Source of the DNA: an uncultured Neptuniibacter sp.
Lineage (GTDB): Bacteria; Pseudomonadota; Gammaproteobacteria; Pseudomonadales; Balneatricaceae
NCBI RefSeq assembly: GCF_947498015.1
Contig: NZ_CANMIR010000016.1
Span: 1 to 64,000 of the forward strand
DNA: 64,000 nt
Reading direction: 5' to 3'
This document shows, one piece after another, positions 38,455 to 48,119 of the stretch. Position 1 is the stretch's first letter. The number at the start of each line of letters is the position of its first letter. The notes under the pieces are model-generated. The model ran no database searches, had not been told where the DNA came from, and worked only from the letters and a program-made list of their open reading frames with translations. Made by a program: the position numbers and the translations under genes.

Positions 38455-38706
38455 TTAATACGTATTATTCAGATCATGACCTTTATATCCAAACAGATCA
38501 TTTGATCTACTCTGGCCAGCTGCAGTGGGCTCTTCATCGATAGTGCGATTGATATCAGCCATCATACTATCTGCGTTAACCTCCATAACATCTGGAGATA
38601 ATGCATATAGATCACTGGTCAACGAATCATGTTCAAAATCCGTAGCGAATGCCATTGCAGGAGTTAATAGTAGCGCGAATAAAGTTGCTTTAATTTTAGT
38701 AGACAT
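38455..38706 (-). CDS. Small secreted protein, copy 2 of a tandem pair
   Basis: An 83-residue paralogue of the protein at 37710 with an identical first 23 residues (signal peptide and cleavage region) and a near-identical C-terminal 36 residues. Differences cluster in residues 24-47. The start is fixed by AAGGTGATC just upstream. It has no cysteines and a soluble, acidic mature part. No known family was recognised. Its own terminator and leader suggest a complete independent transcription unit. Confidence 0.7.
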   Translation of the reverse strand: MSTKIKATLFALLLTPAMAFATDFEHDSLTSDLYALSPDVMEVNADSMMADINRTIDEEPTAAGQSRSNDLFGYKGHDLNNTY

Positions 38707-39046
38707 AATGATCACCTTCTTGTTTGACAGATCCCCTAGTACTTGGGAAATACTCATCTCTGTTTGCTGTACCTCTGTGACAGCAACTTTTACTCTACGT
38801 TCCTGAATAATCGTTCTTTTTTTAATTTTTTTAAAATTAAACTAATTCAAAAAATAAATAACAGTAAAAACACTCCAAAATAATCGAATAAAACCACAAG
38901 AACAATCCGCCTAACAGCCCTCATAATAGCCTGATCTATAAGGGTTATAGATAACCAATCCATTAAAGTTAATGAAAAAAATTCATGACTATTCAACTAA
39001 AAAGATCACACTTAAACTATTGCAACGGGATACAGAGCTTGCTGCA
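38707..39046. other. Gap between secreted gene copy 2 and the EamA transporter gene
   Basis: About 340 bases with the copy 2 leader (to about 38790) and AT-rich sequence beyond. No gene or strong terminator was found for the leftward transporter gene. Low-complexity A/T tracts at 38818-38880 may contain the copy 2 promoter. Confidence 0.4.
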
Positions 39047-39931
39047 TTATTTCTTTGTTTGTCTCTTTATCGTCAGATACACACCTGCCACCGCCACAAA
39101 AATACCGCATATCGCTATACCATTTAGTCTCTCACCAAACAGAAACCATGCTTCTACAGCGGTTAAAATGGGTACTAGGTAGAAATAACTGGCAACCTTA
39201 GCGGCTTCACCCTCCCGGATCATAATCATCAATAACAGGATGGCCACTACGGACAGTGCCAACACCATCCAGGCGATGGCTAAAACCAATTCAGCGGACC
39301 AGATGACAACTCCTGAGTCAAACTGGTACGCAAGGATTGCCATCACAGCTGCGGTTGACAGATATTGGTAGAATGCACCGACCATTAAATCGACCCCTCC
39401 TCCAAACCGTTTCTGATAGAGAGTTCCGATAGAGATAGCTGTCAGTGCGACAATAGCGGCTGCCCAGGCGACCAACGCAACGGGTTCGGATTCACCAGAT
39501 CCATTCTGGCTGACAACCAACAGTACCCCTACAAAACCTAATAGGAGTCCAATCCATTGGGTTTTGAGCAGCCGTTCACCCAGCCATATCCAGCTAATAA
39601 ACGCGGTTAGTATAGGCTGAAGCCCCATTATCAGCGCTGTTAAGCCAGCAGGCAGTGACCAATCAATCGCTGCAAAAACACCACCCAGATAGCAAGCATG
39701 TACAAGAAAACCAACAACCAGCTGATGCCCCGCTTGAGTCGGTGAACACCATTGAGGTTTTCTCCACCATAAGAGCAGCCCGAACACAGCGAGCGTCAAC
39801 AACATTCGGATCAGCAGGACACTGAACGGCTCCATATAGGGCACCGCATATTTAGCCCCGATGAAGCCAGTGCTCCAGATACCGACAAATGCCCAGGGAA
39901 CCAGCGCTAACTGAGTTTGCTTATTCAACAT
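39047..39931 (-). CDS. EamA/DMT-family membrane transporter
   Basis: A 294-residue inner-membrane protein with ten predicted helices arranged as two EamA repeats, typical of drug/metabolite exporters. The substrate is unknown. It is divergent from a MocR-type regulator across 139 bases that contain an 11-bp inverted operator pair. MocR regulators are often beside the transporter they control, so joint regulation is likely. Transport direction and cargo cannot be read from the sequence. Confidence 0.85.
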   Translation of the reverse strand: MLNKQTQLALVPWAFVGIWSTGFIGAKYAVPYMEPFSVLLIRMLLTLAVFGLLLWWRKPQWCSPTQAGHQLVVGFLVHACYLGGVFAAIDWSLPAGLTALIMGLQPILTAFISWIWLGERLLKTQWIGLLLGFVGVLLVVSQNGSGESEPVALVAWAAAIVALTAISIGTLYQKRFGGGVDLMVGAFYQYLSTAAVMAILAYQFDSGVVIWSAELVLAIAWMVLALSVVAILLLMIMIREGEAAKVASYFYLVPILTAVEAWFLFGERLNGIAICGIFVAVAGVYLTIKRQTKK

Positions 39932-40014
39932 AGTGTTTCACTGCATAAACTTGAAGAGGTCATCACTGTATCAAGTATCTGTATGACTCAAAGAGACACG
40001 AAAGACCTCTTTTT

Positions 40015-40072
40015 ATGGGTACAGATAAAATACTATAGATTTTTTTTAGGGCTCGATTTAGTCTGTACCCAT
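40015..40072. promoter_or_regulatory. Paired 11-bp inverted operator for the MocR regulator
   Basis: ATGGGTACAGA (40015-40025) and its exact inverse TCTGTACCCAT (40062-40072) are 47 bp apart, about 4.5 helical turns. The right arm covers the regulator's start codon, and a TATA-like stretch (40031-40037) lies between. A partial third match, TCTGTA, is at 39978-39983. This looks like an autoregulatory, possibly looping, operator. Confidence 0.65.
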
Positions 40073-41480
40073 GAAAAAGCATGAGTGGCTTAAGCTACAC
40101 CTCCAGAAACATATTCAACAGGGAAAACTGCTGCCAGGCACTCGCCTCCCTTCGATCCGCTCTCTGAGCCAGCAGTACACACTGAGTAAAAACACGGTAA
40201 TCAGAGCTCTATCTGACCTTGAGGAGCTACAACTAATCCATGCTCAACCCCGACAAGGGTTCATCGTCAACGCTCACCCCTCTTCATCAGTTGTACTGAA
40301 ACCCAGACAGGTCACGTTAGGCACGACAGCATTCAGTGTGTTAGGTGCCGCTAATGAACCGGGTAATCTGGCATTAGGATCAGCATACCCGGACGCACGC
40401 TGGCCCACTGTCAGTTGGTTCTATCGTCAGCAGAGCAAACAGGCACGATTATGGGCCAATAAAAGCCATCGCCATATCAGCCATTACAGTACTCCTCCAG
40501 GCGATCCACTGTTTCGCTCTGCCTTAGCAGACCACTTAAACTCAACCACGTTTGCCTGCGATCCTCATGAGATTGTTATTACTCATGGGGCTCAGGAAGC
40601 GGTCTCTCTCTGCCTGCGATCTGTTGCACAACCCGGGGATACTATCGCCGTTGAATCTCCCTGCTATTACGGCACGTTACAGTGTATTGAGGCTCTGGGA
40701 TTAAATGTGCTCGAGCTTCCCTCAAATCCTATCGGTGGCACCAACCTTGATGCCCTGACTCAGGCGCTTCAACAGTGGGAGATCAAAGCTCTGCTCACCA
40801 ATCCAAGCTACAACAACCCTCTGGGGTTTAGCCTCGACTTAAATAATCGCAAAAAGCTCATGGATATTGCCAATCAGTGGGATATTGCCATTATCGAGGA
40901 TGATGTTTTTTTAGAGCTTGGATTTAACACTCAGCGTCACACTCCACTTAAAGCTCTGGATAAGGAGCAACGGGTTCTCTATTGTGGTTCACTATCAAAA
41001 ACCATGGACGCTGATATCCGATTAGGATGGGTACTTCCGGGACGGTATTACGATCAGTTGAATTACTACAAATTCGTCACCAGCATCTCCTGCTCCGCCC
41101 TACTACAACAATCTGCCGCAACCTTGCTTAAAGGGCGTCGCTATCGAACTCACCTGAAAACGATAACCCAGCATTATCAGCAACGCTGTCACCTTCTTGC
41201 TGAGGATGTGGAACGCTACTGGCCAGATGGCGTGCAGTTTATTCGTCCTAAGGGAGGCCTGCTGCAATGGTATGAACTGCCACCATCAATAGACAGTGAC
41301 CTTCTGTTCAAAGAAGCATTGGATGAAGGCATCGGCATATCACCTGGGAATCTGTTCTGCGCCGATCAGCGTTTTGGTCATCATATCCGTCTCTGCTTCT
41401 CTCACTACACACGTACAGAGCAACAACGCAGTGCCATAATAAAACTGGGTAAAATGATGAACTCCCTCCAGAGTGATTAA
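40071..41480 (+). CDS. MocR-type GntR regulator with aminotransferase-like domain
   Basis: A 469-residue regulator with an N-terminal GntR winged helix (residues 1-70, LPSIRSLSQQYTLSKNTVIRAL) joined to a PLP-binding fold-type I domain (about 110-465). The PLP lysine is in CGSLSKTMDADIRLGW and NPSYNNPLG is the cofactor-site loop. MocR proteins use PLP or aminated ligands as effectors. The neighbouring EamA gene is the likely target. It starts within its own candidate operator. Confidence 0.88.
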   Translation: MKKHEWLKLHLQKHIQQGKLLPGTRLPSIRSLSQQYTLSKNTVIRALSDLEELQLIHAQPRQGFIVNAHPSSSVVLKPRQVTLGTTAFSVLGAANEPGNLALGSAYPDARWPTVSWFYRQQSKQARLWANKSHRHISHYSTPPGDPLFRSALADHLNSTTFACDPHEIVITHGAQEAVSLCLRSVAQPGDTIAVESPCYYGTLQCIEALGLNVLELPSNPIGGTNLDALTQALQQWEIKALLTNPSYNNPLGFSLDLNNRKKLMDIANQWDIAIIEDDVFLELGFNTQRHTPLKALDKEQRVLYCGSLSKTMDADIRLGWVLPGRYYDQLNYYKFVTSISCSALLQQSAATLLKGRRYRTHLKTITQHYQQRCHLLAEDVERYWPDGVQFIRPKGGLLQWYELPPSIDSDLLFKEALDEGIGISPGNLFCADQRFGHHIRLCFSHYTRTEQQRSAIIKLGKMMNSLQSD

Positions 41481-41606
41481 TACATCACCCGTTCCTGTTC
41501 AGGTTTTGCACTTATCGCTTAAACCCTGAATGGATCATGCTCCAGCAACATAACCCACAGTGAATATACCAACTTATCCACAGATTATCTGGATAACTAA
41601 CAATAC

Positions 41607-43790
41607 CTAACCCGCTACAACACAGTTTCGTCCCTGACCTTTGGCCCGGTATAGAGCCCGATCCGCATGATTTTGCAGATCCTGATAATCACAATGTGTC
41701 TCTTTAGACCATTCCACCACACCGATACTTACCGTTATACGAAAGGCTCCGTTTTCATTCTGAAACTCATTCAGTTCAATGCTAGCTCGAACTCTTTCCG
41801 CTAATCCACACGCTTCTTTCAGATGTGTTTCAGGCATCAGGATGACAAACTCCTCCCCCCCCAGTCGTGCAACTACATCTGTCTTGCGAACCGCGCAATA
41901 ACAGATCTCATAAAACTCCTTTAAGACCTGATCTCCGACCGCATGCCCATAGGTATCATTTACTGACTTAAAATAGTCAATATCAAGCATGAGCACAGAG
42001 AGAGGGCGCTCAAACCGCTCTATGCGCGATACTTCCCGCTCAGCAAGGCGGATGAACTTACGTCGATTCATAGCGCCTGTGAGAGGGTCAGTCGTAGCCA
42101 GATGCTTATAGCGCTCATGTTCCATCTTATTCCGTAAAAGGTCCATCGCCTGCCGCTGCCGATAAACAGCCGCAGAGATATCTGCCTGAAGCAGGCTACG
42201 GCGACATGTCTCATAGGCTTTAACCATCTGACCGAGTTCATCATCAACATATCGATCCGTAAACATATAGTCACGGTGCCCTTTAGTCAGACTGATCATC
42301 GCTCTTTTCAATTTTCGTACTGGATAGATAATACTGAAATTGAGCATCCATGATGAAATCAGGGTAATCAGAATAAAGATAATCAAAACAAAGGCGGTAA
42401 AATAGAGCTTCATTTTCAGCTGAGCTTCTACAGCCCCTGCACTCGAATCAATATCACTAACCAATCGGTCTGCTAAAACCTTTAACTGATCGATCTTATG
42501 AGAGAGCACCGAAAACCAGGCATTTGCGGCCTGATGATCAACCTTTCCCAGCTCAATATCAGAGATCAGACGGCGTTCGAAATCCTCTACCTGCCGTATT
42601 ACCATGCCCCCCAGAAGTTCATCATAGAGCTGTTGCTGCTTATCAGAAGCCACCTGATTAAAGAACTGAGCCAAACCCTGCTGCTCCCCCAGTAGCTGGA
42701 TGAACCGATATAACTCGGATTTCGTTGTCTCCTCCTGTGATAGATAGAGAGTCCCCAATGCCCGCTCCTGACCCAATACCTCCTTCAACTCAACAATCGC
42801 ACTAAAAGCCGTTATATTCGAAGCGACAACTGAATCCATCTCAAGCATCGCCATACCAGCAGGGATATCCAGAAGTTTTGAAATAATATGGGTATAGCTG
42901 CTTTGCATATCTTCGATCGCAACACTCTTCTGATCAGTTTTTGTTCTAACCTTATCAATGCCCGCTAATGCCACCACTGTCTCATCAACTGCCAGCTGCA
43001 TCTCTTCTGTTAAGGCTTTATGTGAAAATCGATTCAGCCTTTGCTCAAATGCAGATAATGCGGTATCTGTTTTTTCACGCTGAATATCCAATTCATCAAC
43101 AAAATTTCGATAATCTGAACCGATCATGCCGGTAGTGATTCCACGTTCAGCCTGAAGGCTGTGAGCCAGATCATTCACCTCATGAAATAGATGACTAACC
43201 TTTGTTAACTGACTCACTGAGCGATAGTTTTGAAAGCTTCCTACAAGGATGACAGCACTTAATAAGATCAGACCGATAAAAGGGAAAAGGGCCGTAAGGA
43301 AGATACGTTGACCCAGTGGCAACTTACCACTAATCCATGCGACGAAATGTTGTAAATAGGTCCTGTCGGGCTTATTCAAACTGGTCAACCCATGTTCATA
43401 AGCATCCTGAAAGTACTCCATATCATCCACGACAATATGGTTTAACAGCCAGTCAATCAGAAACAGATAAATGTCACGCGCCACCTCAATACTATCCGCA
43501 TTGATCAAGGCATCTCTGAGCTCAGGAACCTTAGCAATAAACTGTTGATGAGATTGAATATGCTCTTCCAGCTGCGGATAATCACATTCACGCATCAACT
43601 GTTCTTCACGCGTAAAGTGCAGCTTCACATAGCCCTCCAGCTGGAGGAATACTTTTTCAATAACATCCGATTCGTGATTTGACTCTATCGCATCCGATAG
43701 ATCCGAGATAATTGATAGGAGCATTTTGTGATCGTTATCGATCGATTCAACTCCTACGCTTAGCCCATCATCCCACTTAAATTCACTCAT
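41607..43790 (-). CDS. Diguanylate cyclase with hemerythrin, NIT and HAMP sensor domains
   Basis: A 727-residue membrane signalling protein. The N-terminal bacteriohemerythrin domain keeps all seven di-iron ligands: His21, His58, Glu62, His77, His81, His118 and Asp123. A first membrane helix (about 158-185), a periplasmic NIT-type nitrate/nitrite-sensing domain (EVNDLAHSLQAERGITTGMI), a second helix, HAMP, and a catalytic GGDEF domain with RLGGEEFVILMPE follow. It would make c-di-GMP in response to O2/NO and nitrate, which suits a denitrifier. It is a single-gene unit. Confidence 0.9.
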   Translation of the reverse strand: MSEFKWDDGLSVGVESIDNDHKMLLSIISDLSDAIESNHESDVIEKVFLQLEGYVKLHFTREEQLMRECDYPQLEEHIQSHQQFIAKVPELRDALINADSIEVARDIYLFLIDWLLNHIVVDDMEYFQDAYEHGLTSLNKPDRTYLQHFVAWISGKLPLGQRIFLTALFPFIGLILLSAVILVGSFQNYRSVSQLTKVSHLFHEVNDLAHSLQAERGITTGMIGSDYRNFVDELDIQREKTDTALSAFEQRLNRFSHKALTEEMQLAVDETVVALAGIDKVRTKTDQKSVAIEDMQSSYTHIISKLLDIPAGMAMLEMDSVVASNITAFSAIVELKEVLGQERALGTLYLSQEETTKSELYRFIQLLGEQQGLAQFFNQVASDKQQQLYDELLGGMVIRQVEDFERRLISDIELGKVDHQAANAWFSVLSHKIDQLKVLADRLVSDIDSSAGAVEAQLKMKLYFTAFVLIIFILITLISSWMLNFSIIYPVRKLKRAMISLTKGHRDYMFTDRYVDDELGQMVKAYETCRRSLLQADISAAVYRQRQAMDLLRNKMEHERYKHLATTDPLTGAMNRRKFIRLAEREVSRIERFERPLSVLMLDIDYFKSVNDTYGHAVGDQVLKEFYEICYCAVRKTDVVARLGGEEFVILMPETHLKEACGLAERVRASIELNEFQNENGAFRITVSIGVVEWSKETHCDYQDLQNHADRALYRAKGQGRNCVVAG

Positions 43791-43973
43791 CTATTAAAAC
43801 CTGGCACACAAACCGGAACCTGTCATAAACGACACACCTTAATACTGAAAATAACTCTAAGATCATAAAAATAGATACCACCCCAGCCTTTCAATAACCA
43901 CTCCTCGAAAGGGGTATTACCATGATAACTATAAGGGCTTTTGTTACAAATCAATTCCGCATAATTCAGGCAT

Positions 43974-44007
43974 AAAAAAACCGCTATTGTGTCCAATAGC
44001 GGTTTTT
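43974..44007 (-). terminator. pnp terminator
   Basis: AACCGCTATTG pairs with CAATAGCGGTT around TGTC, flanked by A- and T-runs on both sides, so it can act bidirectionally. It lies 19 bases past the pnp stop. Confidence 0.9.
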
Positions 44008-44025
44008 ATAAAAGTACTACGCCTA

Positions 44026-46131
44026 TTAGCTTACAGCATCGTCAGCCAGCAGATCTTTCATAGACAGTTTAATACGGCCACGCTGGTCTACGTCCAGAAC
44101 TTTAACCTTAACCATCTGATCCATCTGGATGTAGTCAGTTACTTTCTCAACACGCTTGTTGTCGATCTGAGAAATGTGAACCAGACCATCTTTACCCGGT
44201 AGGATATTAACGAAGGCACCGAAGTCTTCGATACGTACAACCTTACCTTCGTAAACCTGACCAATCTCTGCTTCTGCAGTGATTTCGATGATCTTATCTG
44301 TCGCTGCTTTCGCTGCTGCCTTGTCTGCAGCGTATACGCGAACTGTACCATCATCTTCGATATCGATAGATGCGCCGGTTTCTTCTGTCAGTGCACGGAT
44401 AGTTGCACCACCTTTACCGATAACGTCACGAATCTTCTCAGGATTGATCTTCAGCTGAGTAAGAGCAGGTGCATTATCTGGAAGCTCTGGACGCGCGTAA
44501 CCAATAACTTTCGCCATCTCTTTCAAGATATGAACACGTGCTTCATAAGCCTGTTCCAGAGCGATATCCATGATCTCTTCGGTGATACCAGTAATCTTGA
44601 TATCCATCTGTAGAGCTGTGATACCCGTTTCAGTACCTGCTACTTTAAAGTCCATATCACCCAGGTGATCTTCATCACCCAGAATATCCGTCAGGACTGC
44701 AAAACCGTTCTCTTCTTTAACCAGACCCATTGCGATACCCGCAACCGGTGCTTTAAGAGGAACACCTGCATCCATCATCGACAGGGAAGCACCACATACA
44801 GAAGCCATGGAGCTAGAACCGTTAGATTCAGTGATCTCAGATACGATACGGATTGTGTATGGGAACTCTTCCTGTGTTGGCAGAACTGCAGCCACACCAC
44901 GACGAGCCAGACGACCGTGACCGATCTCACGACGGCCTGCACCCATCATACGACCACACTCACCTACAGAGTATGGAGGGAAGTTGTAGTGCAACATGAA
45001 CGGATCTTTACGCTCGCCTTCAATTGCATCGATGATCTGCTGATCACGTGCAGTACCCAGCGTACAAGTAGCGATAGACTGTGTTTCACCACGTGTAAAC
45101 AGCGCAGAACCGTGCGTACCCTGAAGAACATCAATCTGAACATCGATGCCACGAACAGTTTTGTTGTCACGACCATCAATACGCGGTTCACCCGCTACGA
45201 TACGACCACGAACAATCTCTTTTTCCAGAGAGCTTACGATACCAGAAACATCACCCGCGCTAGGTTGCCCCTCCTCATCGCCAGCCAACGCTTCTACCGC
45301 CTGTGCACGCAGATCTGCCAGAGCATTCTGGCGCTGCATCTTATCAGCGATCTGATAAGCAGCAGTGATACCTTCACCAACTTCCGCACGCACTTTCGCA
45401 ATTAACGCTTCATCTTTCTCAGGCGCATTCCACACCCACGCTTCCTTACCTGCTTCAGCTGCCAGTTCGTTAACCGCATTGATAACAACCTGCATCTCCT
45501 GATGAGCAAACAGTACAGCACCAAGCATCTCATCTTCAGACAGTTCCTGTGCTTCGGATTCAACCATCAACACAGCATCAGCTGTACCTGCAACCACCAT
45601 GTCCAGCTCAGATGTAGCCAACTGCTCGAAAGATGGGTTCAACAGGTAACCCGCTTCTTCAGTGAAGCCAACACGGGCTGCACCAATTGGCCCCTGAAAC
45701 GGGATACCAGAGATTGCCAGTGCTGCTGAAGTACCAATCATTGCAGCAATATCAGGATCATTTACCTTATCTGCAGACATTACGGTACAAACAACCTGTA
45801 CTTCGTTCATGTAACCTTTCGGAAACAGTGGACGAATTGGACGGTCGATCAGACGAGAAGTTAATGTCTCTTTTTCTGATGGGCGAGCTTCACGCTTGAA
45901 GAAACCGCCAGGAATGCGGCCTACAGCGTAGTATTTTTCCTGGTAATGAACAGAAAGTGGGAAGAAACCCTGACCTTCTTTCGCTTCTTTAGCACCAACA
46001 ACAGTACAAAGTACTTCGTTACCGCCCATTTTAACCAAAACGGAACCTGTTGCCTGACGCGCTACGCGACCAGTTTCAATAGTGACTTCCTGGCCACCAA
46101 ACTGGAATGTTTTTGTTGCTACTTGAAACAC
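44026..46131 (-). CDS. pnp: Polynucleotide phosphorylase
   Basis: PNPase degrades RNA 3' to 5' by phosphorolysis and is a degradosome subunit. It has two RNase PH-like domains (about 1-220 and 320-540), a KH domain with IGKGGATIR, and a C-terminal S1 domain ([20 protein letters not shown]). The length of 701 residues is typical. It follows rpsO after 198 bases that hold two stable hairpins, one resembling the leader structure that RNase III and PNPase use for autoregulation in E. coli. Confidence 0.97.
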   Translation of the reverse strand: MFQVATKTFQFGGQEVTIETGRVARQATGSVLVKMGGNEVLCTVVGAKEAKEGQGFFPLSVHYQEKYYAVGRIPGGFFKREARPSEKETLTSRLIDRPIRPLFPKGYMNEVQVVCTVMSADKVNDPDIAAMIGTSAALAISGIPFQGPIGAARVGFTEEAGYLLNPSFEQLATSELDMVVAGTADAVLMVESEAQELSEDEMLGAVLFAHQEMQVVINAVNELAAEAGKEAWVWNAPEKDEALIAKVRAEVGEGITAAYQIADKMQRQNALADLRAQAVEALAGDEEGQPSAGDVSGIVSSLEKEIVRGRIVAGEPRIDGRDNKTVRGIDVQIDVLQGTHGSALFTRGETQSIATCTLGTARDQQIIDAIEGERKDPFMLHYNFPPYSVGECGRMMGAGRREIGHGRLARRGVAAVLPTQEEFPYTIRIVSEITESNGSSSMASVCGASLSMMDAGVPLKAPVAGIAMGLVKEENGFAVLTDILGDEDHLGDMDFKVAGTETGITALQMDIKITGITEEIMDIALEQAYEARVHILKEMAKVIGYARPELPDNAPALTQLKINPEKIRDVIGKGGATIRALTEETGASIDIEDDGTVRVYAADKAAAKAATDKIIEITAEAEIGQVYEGKVVRIEDFGAFVNILPGKDGLVHISQIDNKRVEKVTDYIQMDQMVKVKVLDVDQRGRIKLSMKDLLADDAVS

Positions 46132-46197
46132 AATATTTTCCTTACATTAAGTTTGCGGAGTAGTCACAGGTCAACGCTCATGCCTTCTGTCTAGCCA

Positions 46198-46243
46198 GTA
46201 CTCTAATGAACTCTTTATTGGAAACAAAAACTCATAAGAGTAC
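46198..46243 (-). promoter_or_regulatory. pnp leader stem-loop (candidate RNase III site)
   Basis: GTACTCTAATGA (46198-46209) pairs with TCATAAGAGTAC (46232-46243), 12 positions with one mismatch, around an A/T-rich loop. It lies 67-112 bases upstream of the pnp start. E. coli pnp is autoregulated through RNase III cleavage of a leader stem, and this structure is in the matching place. Confidence 0.6.
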
Positions 46244-46287
46244 GGGCGGGATGAAAGTGTTGCGCAGTAACTGACTCCAGATAAAGC

Positions 46288-46312
46288 CGGGGCCATACAA
46301 TGTATGGCCCCG
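46288..46312 (-). terminator. Stem-loop after rpsO
   Basis: CGGGGCCATACA pairs with TGTATGGCCCCG, a perfect 12-bp stem around a single central base (so the tip must open). It lies 17 bases past the rpsO stop. The T-run on the minus strand is short (CTTTAT), so it may attenuate transcription into pnp rather than end it. Confidence 0.7.
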
Positions 46313-46328
46313 TTGAATTCACACTAAC

Positions 46329-46598
46329 TTAGCGGCGCAGACCAAGACGCTTGATCAGCTCAAGGTAACGATCTGCATCTTTACCTTTCAGGTAATCCAG
46401 CAACTTACGACGCTGGTTAACCATACGAATCAGACCACGACGAGAGTGATGGTCGTGCTTGTTTGCTTTGAAGTGACCCTGCAGGCCTTCGATGTTTGCA
46501 GACAGCAGAGCTACCTGAACTTCCGGAGAACCTGTATCACCTTCACCACGAGCAAAATCAGCAACGATCGCCGCTTTCTTTTCAGTTGTTAATGCCAT
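46329..46598 (-). CDS. rpsO: Ribosomal protein S15
   Basis: S15 is a primary 16S rRNA-binding protein of the small subunit. The 89-residue product starting at ATG 46598 has the family motifs [29 protein letters not shown] and the conserved RRKLLDYLK. An in-frame upstream start at 46631 adds 11 unlikely residues. AGGAGATTAG before ATG 46598 confirms the start. It is followed by pnp in the conserved order. Confidence 0.98.
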   Translation of the reverse strand: MALTTEKKAAIVADFARGEGDTGSPEVQVALLSANIEGLQGHFKANKHDHHSRRGLIRMVNQRRKLLDYLKGKDADRYLELIKRLGLRR

Positions 46599-46722
46599 TT
46601 CTAATCTCCTAAATAATATGCACACAGCCACTAAAGCTGCCGGATTAAAAGAAACGATGCACCGAGCATATTTTCAGTACAACGCCACATTATCGATTCT
46701 CAGTTGAGAATCAGAAAATTCT

Positions 46723-47697
46723 TTACTGATCAGCTTCCGTACAGATAAGACGTTTAGGTTTCAGGTGGTCATCAATTACTTCTGCGACACCCAAAAACCG
46801 CTCTGATCCAACCTGTCCGGATACACCAAACAGGCGAACTAATCGCCCATCTGCAAACTCTTTATGTGCAACAGACTGCCCATGTAGAATCAAATGAGTT
46901 TGCTGATCATCTAAGCTAACTGCTGGCAGGTTATCCACTGCAGCCCAGGCTGGCAATAATAGCTTATCCAACTCCATTTGTATGCTTTTTTGCTCCGTCT
47001 CATCCTCGTTGTCTGGAAGCAAAGCGCGCAGTTCATCCAGGCTCATCATACGGTCTGCTGTAAAAGCCCCCACATCCAAACGATGCAGCATGCTGACGTG
47101 CGCACCACAGCCCAGAATATGCCCAAGATCTTCTACAATCGAACGAATATATGTCCCTTTCGAACAGAATACTTCGATATCAACCTCATCCGCTCGTAAA
47201 GCCAGCAGCTTAATCTGATGGATCATGACCCGACGCGGTTTAACTTCGACCTCGATCCCCTTACGGGCTAACTTATACAGTGGCTGACCCTGATGCTTTA
47301 ATGCAGAAAACATTGAGGGAACTTGCTCAATTTCGCCACTGAACTGAGATTGCAGGATCTCATCGATCTTAGAGGCTGTTAATCCTTCAGGAACAGGCTT
47401 CTCTTCAACAACAGCACCATCCGCATCACTGGAATCAGTTCGGATACCCAGCTTAGCCGTGGTGATGTAACGCTTATCTGAATCTAACAGGTGTTGCGAG
47501 AACTTAGTCGCCTCTCCCAGACAGATAGGTAGCATCCCGGTCGCTAAAGGATCCAATGCACCGGTATGGCCCGCTTTAGCGGCTCCATAGATACGTCGCA
47601 CCTGCTGTAACGCAGAATTGGAAGAGATACCGGACGGCTTATTCAACAGGAATACACCGTCGACCGCCCGGCCTCGGGATTTTCTACGACGACCCAC
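46723..47697 (-). CDS. truB: tRNA pseudouridine(55) synthase
   Basis: TruB makes pseudouridine 55 in the T-loop of most tRNAs. The catalytic Asp is in GHTGALDPLATGMLP, with KRY-type SDKRYITTAKLG and CSKGTYIRSI motifs following and a C-terminal PUA-like region. The length of 324 residues is slightly above E. coli (314). It starts 3 bases after rbfA's stop in the conserved infB–rbfA–truB–rpsO order. Confidence 0.97.
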   Translation of the reverse strand: MGRRRKSRGRAVDGVFLLNKPSGISSNSALQQVRRIYGAAKAGHTGALDPLATGMLPICLGEATKFSQHLLDSDKRYITTAKLGIRTDSSDADGAVVEEKPVPEGLTASKIDEILQSQFSGEIEQVPSMFSALKHQGQPLYKLARKGIEVEVKPRRVMIHQIKLLALRADEVDIEVFCSKGTYIRSIVEDLGHILGCGAHVSMLHRLDVGAFTADRMMSLDELRALLPDNEDETEQKSIQMELDKLLLPAWAAVDNLPAVSLDDQQTHLILHGQSVAHKEFADGRLVRLFGVSGQVGSERFLGVAEVIDDHLKPKRLICTEADQ

Positions 47698-47700
47698 GCA

Positions 47701-48102
47701 TTACTCCTCGTCGGTGCCGTTATCAGAACTCTGATTTTCCTTGCGGATAGCCGCTTCAATCAGGTGGTGCAGATGTCTGCCGCGCTCAATTGTTTCATCG
47801 AAATGGAACCGAAGCTGCGGCATTACGCGTAACTTAACATTGCGACAAAGCTCACCACGAAGGAAGCCTGCCGCATTGTTTAGGACTTTAAGTGAATCAA
47901 CAATTGCTTCAGCTTCATCTTTACCATTGAGTGGTAATACTGTGATGTAGACATCAGCAAAGCCCAGATCCTTACTGACCTTAACGTGACTGACTGTCAC
48001 CATGCCTAAGCGAGGATCTTTTACTTCAAACTGGATTAACTGAGCCAGCTCACGCTGCAGCTGGTCAGCAATCCGTGATGTACGACTATAATCGCGTGCC
48101 AT
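47701..48102 (-). CDS. rbfA: Ribosome-binding factor A
   Basis: RbfA is a small KH-type protein that assists late maturation of the 30S subunit and is needed in the cold. The 133-residue product shows the typical RTSRIADQLQRELAQLI start, KDPRLGMVTVSHV and the terminal PQLRFHFDETIERG. It lies between infB (17 bases upstream) and truB and is part of the nusA–infB transcript. Confidence 0.96.
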   Translation of the reverse strand: MARDYSRTSRIADQLQRELAQLIQFEVKDPRLGMVTVSHVKVSKDLGFADVYITVLPLNGKDEAEAIVDSLKVLNNAAGFLRGELCRNVKLRVMPQLRFHFDETIERGRHLHHLIEAAIRKENQSSDNGTDEE

Positions 48103-48119
48103 AAAGGTTATCTATTACC

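Noticed and set aside
44665..45405. 246-codon open frame antisense to pnp
   Set aside because: It lies wholly opposite a secure essential gene, its product is rich in Thr/Cys/Arg with no domain, and there is no ribosome site or promoter.
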